The notes beneath the pieces were generated by a model, which ran no database searches, was not told where the DNA came from, and saw only the letters and a list, made by a program, of their open reading frames with translations. DNA of 64,000 nt, taken from assembly GCA_025352695.1 (NCBI GenBank), contig JANXSK010000110.1:1-64000 (forward strand). Direction: 5' to 3'. The position numbers and the translations under genes are program-made. Below are positions 1-8,969 of the stretch, one piece after another (position 1 is the first letter of the stretch; each line of letters begins with the position of its first letter). This DNA is from Ferruginibacter sp. (GTDB lineage Bacteria; Bacteroidota; Bacteroidia; Chitinophagales; Chitinophagaceae).

Positions 1-475
1 CTGCACCAGACTGACTACGAACCTGAATACCTGCAATTTTTCCTGCAAGTGCGTCATTAATATTTGTGTTACGAATAGTATTTAATTTTTCAGCACTTAA
101 TACTTGAACATTTGAAGAAGCTGCTTTTAAACTTCTTTTAATTCCATAACCACCGGTAACTACAACTTCGGCTAATTCACCTAAACTACCCTTTTCCATT
201 ATTGTATTAATAACTGAGATTTTTCCAACAAGAATTTCAATAGATTTCAATCCTGCTCCAGAAATTTGAAGTATATCGCCTTCTTTTGCTTTAATGGTAT
301 ATGTACCAACTGCATCAGCCGACAGTCCATTTCCAGAGCCTTTGATTTTTATAGTTGCAAAAGGTACAGGAGTGCCATCTTTATCTGTTACCTTACCCGT
401 TACTAACCGGGTTTGAGCAACAACTACTCCAAATGACAATAGTGCGACTGTCAACATTGTAATAAATTTTCTCAT
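1..475 (-). CDS. SusC/RagA-type TonB-linked outer membrane protein, N-terminal part (runs off left edge)
   Basis: Reading the minus strand from an ATG at 475 gives an open frame of about 158 codons with no stop before the window edge. It opens with a signal peptide (MRKFITMLTVALLSFGVVVA, then Q). A carboxypeptidase-regulatory-like domain follows (TRLVTGKVTDKDGTPVPFAT), then the start of a TonB plug (EVVVTGGYGIKRS, then NDALAGKIAGIQVRSQSG). This order is diagnostic of SusC/RagA transporters, which import glycans or peptides across the outer membrane with TonB energy and a SusD lid. The barrel and any susD partner lie outside the window. It is transcribed in the same direction as the complete susCD operon upstream but is separated from it by a terminator. 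Confidence 0.9.
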   Translation of the reverse strand, partial: MRKFITMLTVALLSFGVVVAQTRLVTGKVTDKDGTPVPFATIKIKGSGNGLSADAVGTYTIKAKEGDILQISGAGLKSIEILVGKISVINTIMEKGSLGELAEVVVTGGYGIKRSLKAASSNVQVLSAEKLNTIRNTNINDALAGKIAGIQVRSQSGA

Positions 476-971
476 GTGAAATTGATTTTGTGGTTTAATA
501 TTTTGAATAAAAAAGATAAAATACTTCAAAAAAAACTTTAAAAATATAACAATTAATTAACTATTACTATTCAAAGAAACACTATGCTACGTTACCTGCA
601 AAATTTTTGTTAAAAATTCTAGACTTTTTTAATCTTCTAAAAAACCTGGAAAAATTTGCTCTTTTTGAACTTTTTACCTGATTTGCTATATTGCTGAAAT
701 AATTTAAATGATGCTGCCAAATTCTGAGATAATTTTTAAAGCTTAAGCCAAATTCGTTAGAAAGTTAACATGATAAATAACCTTAATACAAATAAAAATA
801 AGTGCAAAATTTTTTTAAGAAAATTAAATAAAAATTAAAATACCTATTATTTAAGGGTAAAAAAATAATTTTTTGATAACAATGCATTCACTTTTATCAT
901 TTTTTTTATAAATGAGAGGCTAAATTAAACTAGTGAAAAAGTTCCAAAAAATTGTTATAAATGCTAGGGCA
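476..971. other. Very AT-rich intergenic stretch without a supported gene
   Basis: This stretch lies between the terminator of the upstream sus operon and the start of the partial susC. No reading frame with coding character is visible. I searched the minus strand for the Bacteroidota -7 element (TAnnTTTG) and found no clean match. It presumably carries the promoter of the partial susC gene. Confidence 0.5.
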
Positions 972-1002
972 CAAAAAAGGCTGTCTTAAATTAAGACAGC
1001 CT
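972..1002 (-). terminator. Rho-independent terminator of the sus operon
   Basis: The arms at 978-989 and 991-1002 are perfect inverted repeats (AGGCTGTCTTAA / TTAAGACAGCCT). On the minus strand the hairpin is followed directly by six T (plus-strand A at 972-977). It lies about 30 bases past the stop of the lipoprotein gene that ends the operon. Confidence 0.85.
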
Positions 1003-1030
1003 GCTTATTAAAATATTTTATTACCAAATT

Positions 1031-1945
1031 CTATTGCTTCTGAAGAATCAATTTATTGGCACCATAATCACTACCTCCGCCTGATTGATTAATGCTTAAA
1101 GTAATAAAACCTGTGCAAGAGAATACGTACCCTGCAACATCATTTGCACCTGTACCTTGAGCAGTATATTGAGCAGAAGTTGCGCCGCCATATCTTCCAT
1201 AAATTACTTTGGGAATACTAGCAGTTCCCGTAACAGGATCAATATTTACCAGCAACGGGTTAATAACAGTACCACCGTTCGGGTAAATTTCGCTAAGGTT
1301 AATCTGGTTAGTACCAGGACCATCAGTAACGTGCACTAAATTTCCTGGAGCCCAGTCTTGCCAATCATCCTTTATTACTATGTAGTCACCAGTCATTCCT
1401 CCTGTAAAAGGACAAACTACATATACGGTGAAAGCGAAGGCCGCCTTATATTTAGGACCAGTAATTAAACCTCCGCCTCCATTATCACCTGCATTGTTTA
1501 CATCATACGTTTTGCCGCTTTTGGTTATTGCTCTTGTAAAAAACGTAAATATAGATCCTGGCTCAAAACTAGAAGCAGGCACACCAAATGCTATTGCAAG
1601 TTCTGCAGTTGTTGCTGTTAATGTGGCTTTACTCCCAATTGTATATGGAATTGATTTTACCAGTTTCCATTTTAATGTATCGGTTGATGTACCTAGTGTT
1701 GTATACAACAATATAGTATTTACTTCTTCCCCCGCAGGATACTGATGTACTACAATACCGACTGTGGAAGTACTGCTGGTACTATTAAGATTGGCATTTA
1801 TAATACTATCCTGTACAAGATAAGATCCAACTGCAAGGTTCTTAATGTCTGATAGTGGGTTTATGAGCCCCCCGGTTTTTTTACAGGAGTTAAGCGTAGT
1901 AAATGCTGCGCAAACTGCAATGATTATAACTAAGTATTTCTTCAT
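1031..1945 (-). CDS. Sus-operon lipoprotein of unknown function
   Basis: A 304-residue protein that I cannot assign to a named family. It opens with a lipoprotein signal (MKKYLVIIIAVCAAFTTLNS) whose lipobox LNSC puts the acylated Cys at residue 21, followed by KK. It is therefore probably an outer-membrane surface lipoprotein. The mature part is rich in G, T and aromatic residues, suggesting beta structure. It starts 15 bases after the susD stop and ends just before a terminator, so it is the third gene of a susC-susD-lipoprotein operon. Such third genes usually encode surface-exposed binding proteins that help capture the ligand; that role here is inference from position. Confidence 0.8.
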   Translation of the reverse strand: MKKYLVIIIAVCAAFTTLNSCKKTGGLINPLSDIKNLAVGSYLVQDSIINANLNSTSSTSTVGIVVHQYPAGEEVNTILLYTTLGTSTDTLKWKLVKSIPYTIGSKATLTATTAELAIAFGVPASSFEPGSIFTFFTRAITKSGKTYDVNNAGDNGGGGLITGPKYKAAFAFTVYVVCPFTGGMTGDYIVIKDDWQDWAPGNLVHVTDGPGTNQINLSEIYPNGGTVINPLLVNIDPVTGTASIPKVIYGRYGGATSAQYTAQGTGANDVAGYVFSCTGFITLSINQSGGGSDYGANKLILQKQ

Positions 1946-1960
1946 CGTTTCTTTTTTTAA

Positions 1961-3673
1961 TTATTTAATGAAATTGTCAGGATTATTATCCCAGAAAACT
2001 TTGTTAGCCACATTACCAGGATCTTTTTGGGGTGGTGCACTGGAATTCCTGTTTACAAAAACAGATGGATAAAAGAAAGATCGCATGAAAAGACCCGGAT
2101 TAGCCACGGCTACAGCAATTTGTGCACTTGCAGGTTTACCTGTTCTCCTTAAATTATTATACGCTTCTACACCATTACCCCAAAGTGCTATATAATATTC
2201 GCTCATTATTATGTTTAATCGGGAATCATCTGTAGTAGCTGTATCATAATTATTTAATACAAGGCTTATGTAACTGCTAGTTTCTGAAGCTGGTGGTACA
2301 TACGCAGGATCAGGCGTAACATTCACCGTTGCAGGAAAAGCCAATACTTTATTGATAGAAGCTGTTATACCTGCTGAAAGAAGTTCACGTGCTGTTCCCG
2401 GCGATGTTGTAATGCCGAGTTCCAAAACTGCTTCTGCTTCTAAAAAAGCAGTAAAAGAAGACAACCAAATAGGATTGATACCTGCACCCTGCCCGCCCAT
2501 TGTTGAAGTAACAGCTGCAAATTGATTGGCATCAAACTGACCACCAGCGGGATAAACACCCATAGCTGTTGTGTAGTTTGCATCTGGAGGACCACCACTG
2601 TTATCGCCGTGATCTCTACCATGATACCCTTTACCCACTGTACAAAAAGGGGTTTGATCCGGTACAGATGGATACCACGATGGAAAACTAGAACTTCCAA
2701 ATTGTGATTTTGCAAAACAAGGACAAGTAGAAGAAGTAGCCCAGGAGTAGTTGCCTACTTGTCTGTAAAAATAATAACGTAATCTTGGGTCGCCTTTAAG
2801 GTTTACAACTCCAGCGTACTTTTGTGTAGATACCATCCACATAAAATAATTAGAAAGATATTCACCATTACCATTGTTGGTATAATCTGAACCATAATGA
2901 CTATGCCTGCTATCTGGAGCTGTAACAGATGTTCCATATCTGAAAACAAAATCTTGTGCAGTTGTGTTAATGAGATTATTTTCAGTAACCAATGCCTGAA
3001 TTTTTGCTGTTGCTGAAGCATCTACCAGCCTTGTCTGCATATAAAACTTAAGCTTAAGCGTTTTAGCCAGCGTTACCCAGTTGGCCTTACTACCATTGTA
3101 AAACAAGTCATTTCCTTTAAAAGTGGCTGCATTTGGTTTAGCTAAATCAGCAATGGCACTATCAAGCAAAGTTTGTACACCAGCGTATACACTTGCACCA
3201 CCATCCACCTTAGGAATCGTATTGTCATTTCCTAAATTTGCTTCCGAAAATGGAACATCTCCAAAATTATCTACCAATGTAGCTAAGGTATATGCCTTTA
3301 AAATCCTGGCAATGCCTGATTGTAAATATTTTCTTTGAGATTGAGCCAGTGGAATTAATGCATTGCTATTTGTTATAACACCCGTGTACCCAATAGTCCA
3401 TTGAAAATCAAAAGAACTGGGTGTGTACCCATTTCTGTAGAAAGGTCCGTTCCAATGTTGGTGCCTGCTTAACTGAGCACCATAATCGCCCGCTGATGTC
3501 CAAAAAGTATTAAAATCAAGCTGCACCTCATTCAGGTACAAGTCTACATCTGCTGTTGAAGCGCTGGGATAATTGGGGTTAACCAATAATTTTTCAAATT
3601 GTTTTTTACAGGATGCGAAACCTGCAATAAGCAATATCCCAAGTATCGCCGGTAATATTTTTTTATAGTTCAT
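1961..3673 (-). CDS. SusD/RagB-family nutrient-binding outer membrane lipoprotein
   Basis: The product is 570 residues with a lipoprotein signal peptide (MNYKKILPAILGILLIAGFA, lipobox ending at Cys22). The N-terminal part matches the SusD-like_2 type (LLVNPNYPSASTADVDLYLN, then the TPR-like helical region with RILKAYTLATLVDNFGDVPF). The C-terminus contains the typical segment with IALWGNGVEAYNNLRRTGKP. SusD proteins sit on the cell surface as the lid of the SusC barrel and bind the substrate. The gene follows susC by 18 bases. Similarity to the SusD_2 subgroup rather than canonical SusD leaves the substrate open; peptides or non-starch glycans are possible. Confidence 0.93.
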   Translation of the reverse strand: MNYKKILPAILGILLIAGFASCKKQFEKLLVNPNYPSASTADVDLYLNEVQLDFNTFWTSAGDYGAQLSRHQHWNGPFYRNGYTPSSFDFQWTIGYTGVITNSNALIPLAQSQRKYLQSGIARILKAYTLATLVDNFGDVPFSEANLGNDNTIPKVDGGASVYAGVQTLLDSAIADLAKPNAATFKGNDLFYNGSKANWVTLAKTLKLKFYMQTRLVDASATAKIQALVTENNLINTTAQDFVFRYGTSVTAPDSRHSHYGSDYTNNGNGEYLSNYFMWMVSTQKYAGVVNLKGDPRLRYYFYRQVGNYSWATSSTCPCFAKSQFGSSSFPSWYPSVPDQTPFCTVGKGYHGRDHGDNSGGPPDANYTTAMGVYPAGGQFDANQFAAVTSTMGGQGAGINPIWLSSFTAFLEAEAVLELGITTSPGTARELLSAGITASINKVLAFPATVNVTPDPAYVPPASETSSYISLVLNNYDTATTDDSRLNIIMSEYYIALWGNGVEAYNNLRRTGKPASAQIAVAVANPGLFMRSFFYPSVFVNRNSSAPPQKDPGNVANKVFWDNNPDNFIK

Positions 3674-3691
3674 AATTTGCTTTTTAATGTT

Positions 3692-6600
3692 TTAGAAAGT
3701 TACTCTTATGCTTGCACCTATGCGACGTGCAGAAGGGCCGGAAAGAAATTCAAGTCCTCTGCCATTGCTTACACCTAAGCCTGAAGCTTCTGGATCAAAA
3801 TGCATGTACTTAGGGAAATTAGGTGCATAATACCAAAGGTTCGTTCCTGAAATACTGAAAGATATTGAACCAAAAGGAAGTTTGGCTAATGCTTTAGCAG
3901 GGACACTATAAGAAAGTGAAGCCTCTCTTAATCTTATACAAGTAGCATCAAAAACAGCTGATTCATCTGCAGCGCCATTGGTAATGCTATTACCATAAAA
4001 AGCTTGAGAAGAAGAAATCTGGATATTATTTGGTTTCCCGTTTTCTAATACACCTGGTAAAATATAAGAAGCAGCCCTATCAAATTCTGTATCTTTTGTT
4101 ACGCCTCTACCAAGCAAGCCGCCAGCAGTTCCTGAAAACATTTGTCCACCTACTGAGTAATCCCATTGCATTCTAAAGCTGAAAGATTTAAAACTCAATG
4201 TACTGATACCTGCAACTTTATATAAAGCATTTGGATCACCAATCATACCAATGTCATTCGAATTTATATAGTTACCATCTGTACCAACAAGGCGCTGGCC
4301 AGTTTTAGCATCTTTTTGAAAATAGTTAGACATAATAATTCCTAACGGATAGCCATTCTTGGCGAAAGTTCCTTCGTTAGAGTAACCTGCTGTATTTACT
4401 TGTGCAAGATCTGATGGTATATCAGAAACCATACTCTTATTTAAAGTATACAATCCATCAATCTGCCATTTCCAGGCTCTGTTTTCAAATACAGTAATTC
4501 CTAACTGAATTTCAATTCCTTTATTGGTAACCTTACCGGCATTAATCTGCTGTGAAGTATAACCAGTACTCGGATCTAAATCTCTTCTTAATATTTGGTT
4601 GCTGGCAATTCTATTATATAAGGTTAAATCCAGTGATATTTTATTATTGAAAAATTTACCTTCTATTCCAGCTTCTGTTTCTTTTAATAATTCAGGTTTT
4701 AAGTTTGAATTAGGAAGTAGGTTAGGAATTGAGTTTACATTAATAGGTGTTCCGGTTGATGTTACAAAACTTCTTGAAGAGATGAATAAAGAATTTCTTG
4801 TAGCATACGGAGGAGGAAAGTTGGCACTTGTAGAGTAACCAACTCTTAATTTTAAATAGTTGATATTTTTATTATTTTGTAAAGCGCTGATGGCTGAAGT
4901 AGGAATAAAAGACAGGGCTGCATTTGGATAGAATATACTCCTGTTTTTTTCTTCAACTGTAGATTTCCAGCTATTCCGGCCGCCTACAGTAAGGTATGCA
5001 TAATCTTTATAAGCAAGTGTACTTGTTACAAAACCTGCCATTACTAAAACTTCCTGAGAATAATTAAGCGCTGATCCGTTTTCACTGGAAGTCGTATGGT
5101 TTATAAAATTACCGTGGTTCATCAAACCATATACTAATTGTTGTGAGCTAGTCATACCAGTCTGATCATATAAATCTTGTCTTCTGTTTGCACCTGCATC
5201 TGCATTAATACTAAAATTACCACCTAAACTATGACTGAAATTTAACAATAGCGTATGGTCCCAAATAGTGTTATTTCCTGTAGAAGTACGTAAAATACCA
5301 GTTGGAGTAGCTACACCACCTTTATTTTGTGAATATTCCTGGTATTCTGAATAATTATCGTACCCAACTCTATAAGTTAAAAAAATTCCTTTGGCAATAT
5401 CATATTTGGTACTCATTTGCCCATAAACTCTGGCTACTTTATCTACTGTAAAAGAATTGTAAAGTGTCCAGCGAGGGTTTTGAATTCCGTTATCATTTCT
5501 ATAATAAACCTGAGAATGATCTGACGGCTTTTCATAAGGAAGGCCCATTAAATCCATAGCAGTTGGGGTGTACATTACATTACCAAAAACAGATGTATTG
5601 GTAGCATTGTTACCATAGCTGTTGCTGGTAGGAGGTGATTTTACGTTCGTACCCACATAATTCATCGTCCCGCTTATTGTAAACCTGTTACTCAATTTTG
5701 CAGTACCGCCTACACCAAAATTATTTTTCATAAGACTGTTGCCAGGCAAATAGCCTTTATCGTCTGTATGACTATAATTCATGTTGTAATTTACATTGCC
5801 TGAAGAACCGCCAACATTTACGGCAGTTGTACTGGTGCTACCTGTTCTAAAGAAATTATGAACACTATTGTGAAATTTATATTCGTAAGGAACACCTTTG
5901 TATTCCGGAAAATCAGCATTCAATGAGCCTTTGTCGTAAGGATGTGTTACTTGCGCTGGAGGATTGGTAAATTTGGCACCCCAGTTACTAAAAAATAGTA
6001 GTCCTAAACTTAAATCAAAACCACCACCATAGGAGGTGTTATACTCTGGTAAAATAGCCTTTGTTTCAAATTGTGACTGAGATACAGAGATTTCAGTTTT
6101 CTTTTTGCTGGTTTGAGTTGTACCGTTTTTAGTTGTAACTAAAATAACCCCGTTTCTTCCTGCTTCGCCATAAAGCGTTACGGCACTTAACCCTTTAAGA
6201 ATACTTACATTATCAATATTATTTGGATCCAAATCAAGAAACCTGCTGGAAGTTTGCGTACCGTAAGTAAAATCGGCCTTGGCATTGGTAGAACTGTTAA
6301 ATGGAACACCATCTACAACAAAAAGCGGATCAGATGTCCCTGTAATCGTACTTATACCGCGTATGTTAATATTGGTACCACTACCACTAAGTCCGCTGGT
6401 GGCAAGCACATTCAATCCCGGAGCTTTACCACTTAGGATTCTTCCTAAATCTGCTTCAGGTCTTAGTTCTAAATCTTTTTTACCTACAGTTGAAACTGCA
6501 TAACCCAACGCTTTTTTCTCCCTTTTAATACCTAGAGATGTAACTACAATTTCTGATAAACCCCTTGTATCCTGGTTCATCACAATTTGCAGACCACCCG

Positions 6601-6862
6601 AACCGGCATCTGTATACTTTACTGCAAGAGGTGCGTGCCCTACCTCTGTAATCTCCAACGCACTTCCAAGTTTCGCTACAATTTCAAACGTACCGTCAGC
6701 ATTGGATGTGGTGGACGTAGTTTGTCCTTTTACTTTAATGGTTGCTCCGGCTATGGGAGATCCATCCTTAGAATCTGTTACCCTACCCTTAATTTTAGTT
6801 TGGGCGAGAACAGAAATTGTGCTGCAGAGGAGCACAATAAGCAGTACTGCAATTTTTCTCAT
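3692..6862 (-). CDS. SusC/RagA-family TonB-linked outer membrane transporter
   Basis: A 1056-residue outer-membrane protein. Residues 1-20 are a signal peptide (MRKIAVLLIVLLCSTISVLA). Residues of about 22-105 form a carboxypeptidase-regulatory-like beta-sandwich (KIKGRVTDSKDGSPIAGATI). The plug follows from about residue 115 (IVVTSLGIKREKKALGYAVS) with the SusC signature LNVLATSGLSGSGTNINIRG near 155-175. The rest is a TonB-dependent beta-barrel that ends in F, as outer-membrane barrels do. It pairs with the SusD protein encoded 18 bases downstream for TonB-powered uptake. There is no TonB-box-containing STN domain, so it is not itself an anti-sigma signalling transducer. The substrate cannot be told from sequence alone. 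Confidence 0.95.
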   Translation of the reverse strand: MRKIAVLLIVLLCSTISVLAQTKIKGRVTDSKDGSPIAGATIKVKGQTTSTTSNADGTFEIVAKLGSALEITEVGHAPLAVKYTDAGSGGLQIVMNQDTRGLSEIVVTSLGIKREKKALGYAVSTVGKKDLELRPEADLGRILSGKAPGLNVLATSGLSGSGTNINIRGISTITGTSDPLFVVDGVPFNSSTNAKADFTYGTQTSSRFLDLDPNNIDNVSILKGLSAVTLYGEAGRNGVILVTTKNGTTQTSKKKTEISVSQSQFETKAILPEYNTSYGGGFDLSLGLLFFSNWGAKFTNPPAQVTHPYDKGSLNADFPEYKGVPYEYKFHNSVHNFFRTGSTSTTAVNVGGSSGNVNYNMNYSHTDDKGYLPGNSLMKNNFGVGGTAKLSNRFTISGTMNYVGTNVKSPPTSNSYGNNATNTSVFGNVMYTPTAMDLMGLPYEKPSDHSQVYYRNDNGIQNPRWTLYNSFTVDKVARVYGQMSTKYDIAKGIFLTYRVGYDNYSEYQEYSQNKGGVATPTGILRTSTGNNTIWDHTLLLNFSHSLGGNFSINADAGANRRQDLYDQTGMTSSQQLVYGLMNHGNFINHTTSSENGSALNYSQEVLVMAGFVTSTLAYKDYAYLTVGGRNSWKSTVEEKNRSIFYPNAALSFIPTSAISALQNNKNINYLKLRVGYSTSANFPPPYATRNSLFISSRSFVTSTGTPINVNSIPNLLPNSNLKPELLKETEAGIEGKFFNNKISLDLTLYNRIASNQILRRDLDPSTGYTSQQINAGKVTNKGIEIQLGITVFENRAWKWQIDGLYTLNKSMVSDIPSDLAQVNTAGYSNEGTFAKNGYPLGIIMSNYFQKDAKTGQRLVGTDGNYINSNDIGMIGDPNALYKVAGISTLSFKSFSFRMQWDYSVGGQMFSGTAGGLLGRGVTKDTEFDRAASYILPGVLENGKPNNIQISSSQAFYGNSITNGAADESAVFDATCIRLREASLSYSVPAKALAKLPFGSISFSISGTNLWYYAPNFPKYMHFDPEASGLGVSNGRGLEFLSGPSARRIGASIRVTF

Positions 6863-7116
6863 AAGACTATTTTGGTTAAAAAAATAAAAAATGAAAAATC
6901 ATTGAATAATATTAGTTACCGCTAATAAAATTTAACAATTAATTTACTTATTAAAGAGGCAAAATAAAGAAAATAAATGCTGCATCAAAATAATAAATTA
7001 AAACTGAAAAAAAAAATTGTCTTGTTTTGCTTTATTATATTAAAATAAATAAAAAATTAAACAAAACTCGTTTTTAATACATTTATATAAATTACATATA
7101 ATTTCAAGAAGTATAT

Positions 7117-8043
7117 TTAAAATCTAAATTGTAATCGAAAGGTAAAAACATCATCGGCTACATCTTTAGTAAAACCTGCAATTTTTGTTTTTTCATTGGT
7201 TATTTTGTCGTACCATAAAATCAGTTTAACACTTTCTGTTATATAATACAAATACCCAAATCACCACGTATTAAATTTAATGTTAACAGCCTTTAAATTA
7301 TTACTCGTATTACCGATTTCTTCTCCCTTAACTTCAGTGTTTGGATCATACCAATCATATTTTATCCCAATTTGATGATGTTTACTACCCAAGTTTTGCA
7401 AAAAATAAAAATAGGCGCCGTTAAATTTTCTTACATAATAACCTTCCAAACCACTAAAAGAAGTGCCAGGTGTTTCGCTGCTGTTTGCTGATGCTGTTTG
7501 TTTGCCTGTTATACATTCTGCTCGTAATTCGGTAAACCCGATTTTATTTTTAATTTTTAGCTGTGTATCAATTCCATAATATCTTCTGGGCGCAATTTTA
7601 CCGATATTATTTGTGGCAGAATCAACCAAAAAAAAATTATTAGCACCAATAATTTGGGTAGTATATTGATACCTGTTATATTGAGTTAAACCTCCAATCA
7701 ATAAAGAAACTGCAACACCAAACGTCACATTTTTGTCAATCGATTGCGGTTTAAAAGCAATCCTGCCAATAATATCTTTATGGCTATCATAATCTGTTGT
7801 GGATGAAAGACCTGGACCAATAAAAATTCCGAGATAAATTTTTTAAAAATTTAGTTTGGCAGTTTTACTTCGGGGTTCAAAGCTAATCATTGCGCCAAGG
7901 TCTCTTTCAGTTTTCACTAAAATCTGGCTCATACGCCAACGTTCCGGACTTTCTCAATCAGCACTTGCTAAATTAACTTTGTAACTAAAAGGTCTCGCAA
8001 ATAATTCTGTGGTAAAAGCAAACCATAAAAAATAGCTTACTTT
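7117..8043 (-). pseudogene. Decayed outer-membrane porin (phosphate-porin-like position), with in-frame stops
   Basis: One continuous minus-strand frame of about 309 codons reads as an outer-membrane barrel but is interrupted by stops at 7954-7956 (TGA), 7843-7845 (TAA) and 7261-7263 (TGA). A further in-frame stop lies at 8044-8046. Across each stop the frame resumes with sensible sequence: NLASAD*ESPERWRMS, AKLNF*KIYLGIFIGPG, IKFNTW*FGYLYYITE. The end (DDVFTFRLQFRF) closes with the terminal Phe of porins. The longest uninterrupted part is 7261-7731. There is no frameshift between these stops, so decay appears recent. It runs divergently from the phosphate-transport genes and shares the upstream region carrying the Pho-box-like repeats. 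A former phosphate-selective porin is therefore plausible but is inference. Confidence 0.8.
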
Positions 8044-8086
8044 TTAGCATAAAGCCAATTTTTTCGACAAAGAAATAACAATTTAA

Positions 8087-8115
8087 TGTTACCTCTGTGT
8101 TACCAAAATGTTACC
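8087..8115 (+). promoter_or_regulatory. Pho-box-like triple direct repeat
   Basis: TGTTACC occurs three times, at 8087-8093, 8098-8104 and 8109-8115, each followed by a four-base spacer, giving an exact 11-bp period. Seven-base direct repeats with 11-bp phasing are the architecture of PhoB operators. The site lies about 60-90 bases before the DUF47 gene of the phosphate transporter operon. The exact Bacteroidota PhoB consensus cannot be checked here. Confidence 0.65.
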
Positions 8116-8175
8116 ATTATTAAAGTGTGGTATTTTTTTATACTAAAACCTAAACTTTACCGAAATTTTTAAACG

Positions 8176-8823
8176 ATGGGATTTAATTCAATTTTCAAAA
8201 TCTTTTTGCCGAAAGACAGGGTATTTTATCAACTATTTGAAAGTGTTGCAGAGGAACTTGTAAAAATGGGCTATAAGCTTAAAGAAGTAGTTAATGAACC
8301 CGATTTTGATAAAAGGGGGCAACTTATTCAGGAAATTGAGGACATGGAACATGTAAATGATGATTATACCCATAATATTTTTACAGAATTAGGTAAAAAT
8401 TTTATTACTCCATTTGATCGGGAAGACATCCATTACCTTGCTACTTCATTGGATGATATTGCTGATTACATCTATGCTTCTGCAAAAAAGATAAACTTTT
8501 ACCGGGTTAATCCTAACGAAACTGGTTTTATAAAAATGGCCGAATTAATTGCAGTTGGTTGTGTACAGGTGCATAAAGCTGTTACAGAATTACGCAATAT
8601 GAAAAACATGCGGCAGATTACAGATGCATTGGTGGCCATTAACAGCATAGAAAATCAGGCAGATGATATTTTTGATATGAGCATTGAACGTTTATTTGCT
8701 ACAGAACCTGATGCCAAAGAGGTAATAAAGAAAAGAGAAATTTACCAGGTGATGGAGATTGTAACTGACAAATGCGAAGATGCAGCCAACGTAATTGAAT
8801 CTATCATTGTTAAGTACGCTTAA
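8176..8823 (+). CDS. DUF47 family phosphate-transport accessory protein (PhoU-like)
   Basis: The 215-residue product is an all-helical cytoplasmic protein of the DUF47/PhoU-like family, the usual partner of PiT permeases. Typical features are FDREDIHYLATSLDDIADYI (about residues 78-97) and the D/E-rich helix DALVAINSIENQADDIFDMS (about residues 155-174), whose acidic residues bind metal in PhoU relatives. It sits 146 bases upstream of the PiT gene on the same strand, the standard DUF47-pit arrangement, and behind the TGTTACC repeats. Its likely job is to control PiT activity. The start is the ATG after an AT-rich leader; length matches the family. Confidence 0.92.
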   Translation: MGFNSIFKIFLPKDRVFYQLFESVAEELVKMGYKLKEVVNEPDFDKRGQLIQEIEDMEHVNDDYTHNIFTELGKNFITPFDREDIHYLATSLDDIADYIYASAKKINFYRVNPNETGFIKMAELIAVGCVQVHKAVTELRNMKNMRQITDALVAINSIENQADDIFDMSIERLFATEPDAKEVIKKREIYQVMEIVTDKCEDAANVIESIIVKYA

Positions 8824-8969
8824 AGCCTAATTTAAAATGTAAAATTTTAGATTTTGAAAATGATTTTAAATTTTAAAAAATCAGGTACAGCTTCAACAAT
8901 CACCTACTTTAACAAAAGTGAAAATATCATTGCGGCATTCTCAAATTATGCCAATTTCAAATTAATACC

